From NCBI GenBank assembly GCA_041191165.1, contig JBEEPJ010000122.1:1-6490 (forward strand): a stretch of DNA of 6,490 bases, read 5' to 3'. The stretch comes from CAMCYM01 sp041191165 (GTDB taxonomy: Bacteria; Bacteroidota; Bacteroidia; Flavobacteriales_D; Sanyastnellaceae). This document shows positions 5,160 to 6,490 of the stretch, piece by piece. The stretch's first letter is position 1. Each line of letters starts with the position of its first letter. A model generated the notes under the pieces. The model saw only the letters and a program-made list of their open reading frames with translations. It was not told where the DNA came from and ran no database searches. A program made the position numbers and the translations under genes.

Positions 5160-6490
5160 ATGAAAAAATGCTACACCTCGGCCATCCTGCTCGGAGTTGC
5201 AGGGTTGATGACCCTCCCCTTGGGAGCCCAGATGCTCTATGACAATGCCGATGATGTCCGGCAGGTGACCTATGGATTCAACGTTCCTTTCCTGCAACAG
5301 TTGGGCAACGGAACGGGGGGAACCCAATGGCCGGGTTGGCATGGCACCTTGATTGAATACGCTGCGAACCCGTTTCCGGATGCGGTGAATGGTTCGGCCC
5401 AGTGTTTGGCCTACCTGCGCAATCCCGGTGAAACTTATGACGTCATCGTCATCCGTACCTCGGGCCTGGCGGATCTCACAGATTATGTGAACGGCACCAA
5501 GCAAATCCGGCTCGACGTCCTCAGCCCGGTGCCCGGGGTGGACATTGAAATCACGTTGGAGGACGCGGAGACGGCGCTGCCCGCGAACTATCCCATCGGC
5601 CGGCACAGCACGTACCACGCGGTGACGACGACCGGTGGACAATGGGAGACCCTCACTTTTTCACTGGTCGGTCAGCCGGACGCCACCGTGCCTATGGATG
5701 CGGTGGACAATGTCGTCATCCTCATGAACCCCGGGGTGAATGTCAGTGAGCAGTATTACCTCGATAACTTCTTCGGACCGGAGTGGGTAAGCCCCGATTG
5801 TGCAACGCCGGGCGATGAACCTGCGGTGGTGTCGGACTTCGATTGCAACCAGCGGGTGACGCGGATTTATTCCGATGGACGTCTGCAGTTGTTCCCCAAT
5901 CCGGCGCCGTTCAATGCGCTGAACAACAGCGTCAAGTGCTTGGAATACACCCGCAACGGGGCGGTGACGGACGACGTTTGGGTGGGGGCCTTTGCGGATG
6001 GACCGCTGACCGTGGTCGCCGGGACGCAGATGTTTTTGCAGACGATGGATCCCACCGCGCCCAGTGATTTTGTGTTGTCGCTGCAAGACACCTTCGGAAA
6101 CGAGTTGCTCTTGCTGACGGACGCGACCGGCGTGCCGGGGGTGTGGGAGGAGCACGTCTTCGACTTGTCGGCGCTCGCCGGATTTCCCAACGTGGCGCGT
6201 TTCGTGTTCTTGTACCGGCCGGGAATTCCGGAGGCGCGGTCCATCTACTTGGACGGCTGGCGTGTGGAGTCGCCGGATGGGTTGGCGGATGTCGTGGAAT
6301 CGGGTCGATTCCGGGTGTTTCCCAATCCGGTTGTGGATGTGCTTCGATGGGAGGGGGAGTTGGGATCCCGTTGGTCGGTGGTAGATGCCATGGGTCGTGA
6401 GGTAGTGCAGGGAGTTACACGAGCTGAGGCTGGGTTTATGGATGTGTCCGACTGGGCGGAGGGGGTTTACCTGATGCAGTGGACCTGGGG
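5160..6490 (+). CDS. Secreted protein with two tandem jelly-roll-like domains and a type A T9SS sorting domain (3' end cut by window)
   Basis: There are 443 complete codons and the frame is still open at the window end. The ATG at 5160 begins a signal peptide (MKKCYTSAILLGVAGLMTLP, cleavage near LGA-Q, residue 23/24); GGAG at 5154-5157 is too close to be a good ribosome site. Two related beta-rich domains follow, at about residues 25-209 and 228-370. Each has C-L-x-Y-x-R-N in its first half and ends [IY]-Y-L-D-[NG]. They resemble carbohydrate-binding jelly-roll modules, but no specific family is recognised and no catalytic motif is seen. Residues about 381-443 form a type A sorting domain: FRVFPNPVVDVLRW, then VVDAMGREV, then EGVYLMQW. 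These tails direct export across the outer membrane by T9SS and surface attachment or release. Only a few residues and the stop are probably missing. The gene is divergent from the regulator gene, which may control it. Confidence 0.88.
   Translation, partial: MKKCYTSAILLGVAGLMTLPLGAQMLYDNADDVRQVTYGFNVPFLQQLGNGTGGTQWPGWHGTLIEYAANPFPDAVNGSAQCLAYLRNPGETYDVIVIRTSGLADLTDYVNGTKQIRLDVLSPVPGVDIEITLEDAETALPANYPIGRHSTYHAVTTTGGQWETLTFSLVGQPDATVPMDAVDNVVILMNPGVNVSEQYYLDNFFGPEWVSPDCATPGDEPAVVSDFDCNQRVTRIYSDGRLQLFPNPAPFNALNNSVKCLEYTRNGAVTDDVWVGAFADGPLTVVAGTQMFLQTMDPTAPSDFVLSLQDTFGNELLLLTDATGVPGVWEEHVFDLSALAGFPNVARFVFLYRPGIPEARSIYLDGWRVESPDGLADVVESGRFRVFPNPVVDVLRWEGELGSRWSVVDAMGREVVQGVTRAEAGFMDVSDWAEGVYLMQWTW
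5232..6269 (+). repeat. Two tandem divergent copies of one beta-sandwich domain (protein-level repeat)
   Basis: Copy A is at about 5232-5786 and copy B at about 5841-6269. Matching landmarks occur in the same order: NPFPDAVNGSAQCLAYLRN against NPAPFNALNNSVKCLEYTRN, then a hydrophobic strand (YDVIVI against DVWVGAF), then a D-x-x-x-P segment (LDVLSPVPG against LQTMDPTAP). Next come a W-E strand (QWETLTFSL against VWEEHVFDL) and a closing strand (VVILMNPG ... YYLDN against FVFLYRPG ... IYLDG). Copy A is longer by an insertion in its middle. Identity is low, so the duplication is old. Confidence 0.75.
6300..6490 (+). other. Type A T9SS C-terminal sorting domain (Por_Secre_tail-like), truncated by the window end
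   Basis: The segment after the second beta-sandwich domain carries the three usual landmarks of this domain: a V-F-P-N-P opening strand, a D-x-x-G-R-x-V turn in the middle, and a G-V-Y-L-x-x-W strand near the end. In complete members a short basic or hydrophobic end follows, and that part lies beyond base 6490. Its presence implies that the organism has a T9SS, which is not encoded in this window. Confidence 0.85.

Noticed and set aside
5009..5161. Longer start for the regulator at the ATG of 5159-5161
   Set aside because: The added 51 residues do not resemble a signal peptide and would bury the real one. They would also make the gene touch the start codon of the divergent gene and leave no room for promoters.
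5025..5642. A 205-codon minus-strand frame overlapping the start of the last gene
   Set aside because: It is antisense to a protein with a clear signal peptide and duplicated domains, and its translation shows no recognisable feature.

Overview
The window looks like part of a Bacteroidota chromosome, most likely a marine Flavobacteriales-type bacterium with a rather high GC content for the group. The evidence is protein architecture: a type A type IX secretion (T9SS) sorting domain with a PNP motif, Cys-bracketed GCT...DNGSC motifs, and a transmembrane regulator that combines a two-component-type beta-propeller sensor with a LuxR-type helix-turn-helix. Start codons also lack strong Shine-Dalgarno sequences, as is usual in this phylum. 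The genus cannot be named from sequence reading alone.

Layout. (1) 2-103, plus strand: the last 33 codons of a secreted protein ending in a Cys-bracketed, dockerin-like calcium loop. (2) 104-281: an intergenic leader with one candidate Bacteroidota-type promoter. (3) 282-2000, plus: a complete 572-residue secreted protein with four tandem CBM20/48-like beta-sandwich repeats, three GCT...C motifs and the same type of dockerin-like tail as gene 1. (4) 2025-2057: a strong intrinsic terminator between convergent genes. (5) 2099-5008, minus: a membrane-spanning transcription regulator with signal peptide, about 14 propeller blades, a degenerate triple-tyrosine-type domain, one membrane helix, a coiled coil and a C-terminal LuxR-type HTH. 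(6) 5009-5159: a divergent intergenic region containing a perfect inverted repeat. (7) 5160-6490, plus: a secreted protein with two tandem jelly-roll-like domains and a type A T9SS tail, cut off by the window end just before its stop.

How the parts may work together. Three of the four genes encode surface or secreted proteins with predicted glycan-binding-like domains, and the fourth is a regulator whose sensor resembles the glycan sensors of hybrid two-component systems. A polysaccharide-responsive surface module is a reasonable inference. However, no enzyme, SusC/SusD pair or other polysaccharide-utilisation hallmark lies inside the window. The regulator and the gene at 5160 are divergent and share about 150 bp with a palindrome, so this pair is the likeliest regulatory unit. 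The most interesting signal is the identically spaced Cys-bracketed tail at the ends of two neighbouring genes, where a T9SS sorting domain would otherwise be expected.
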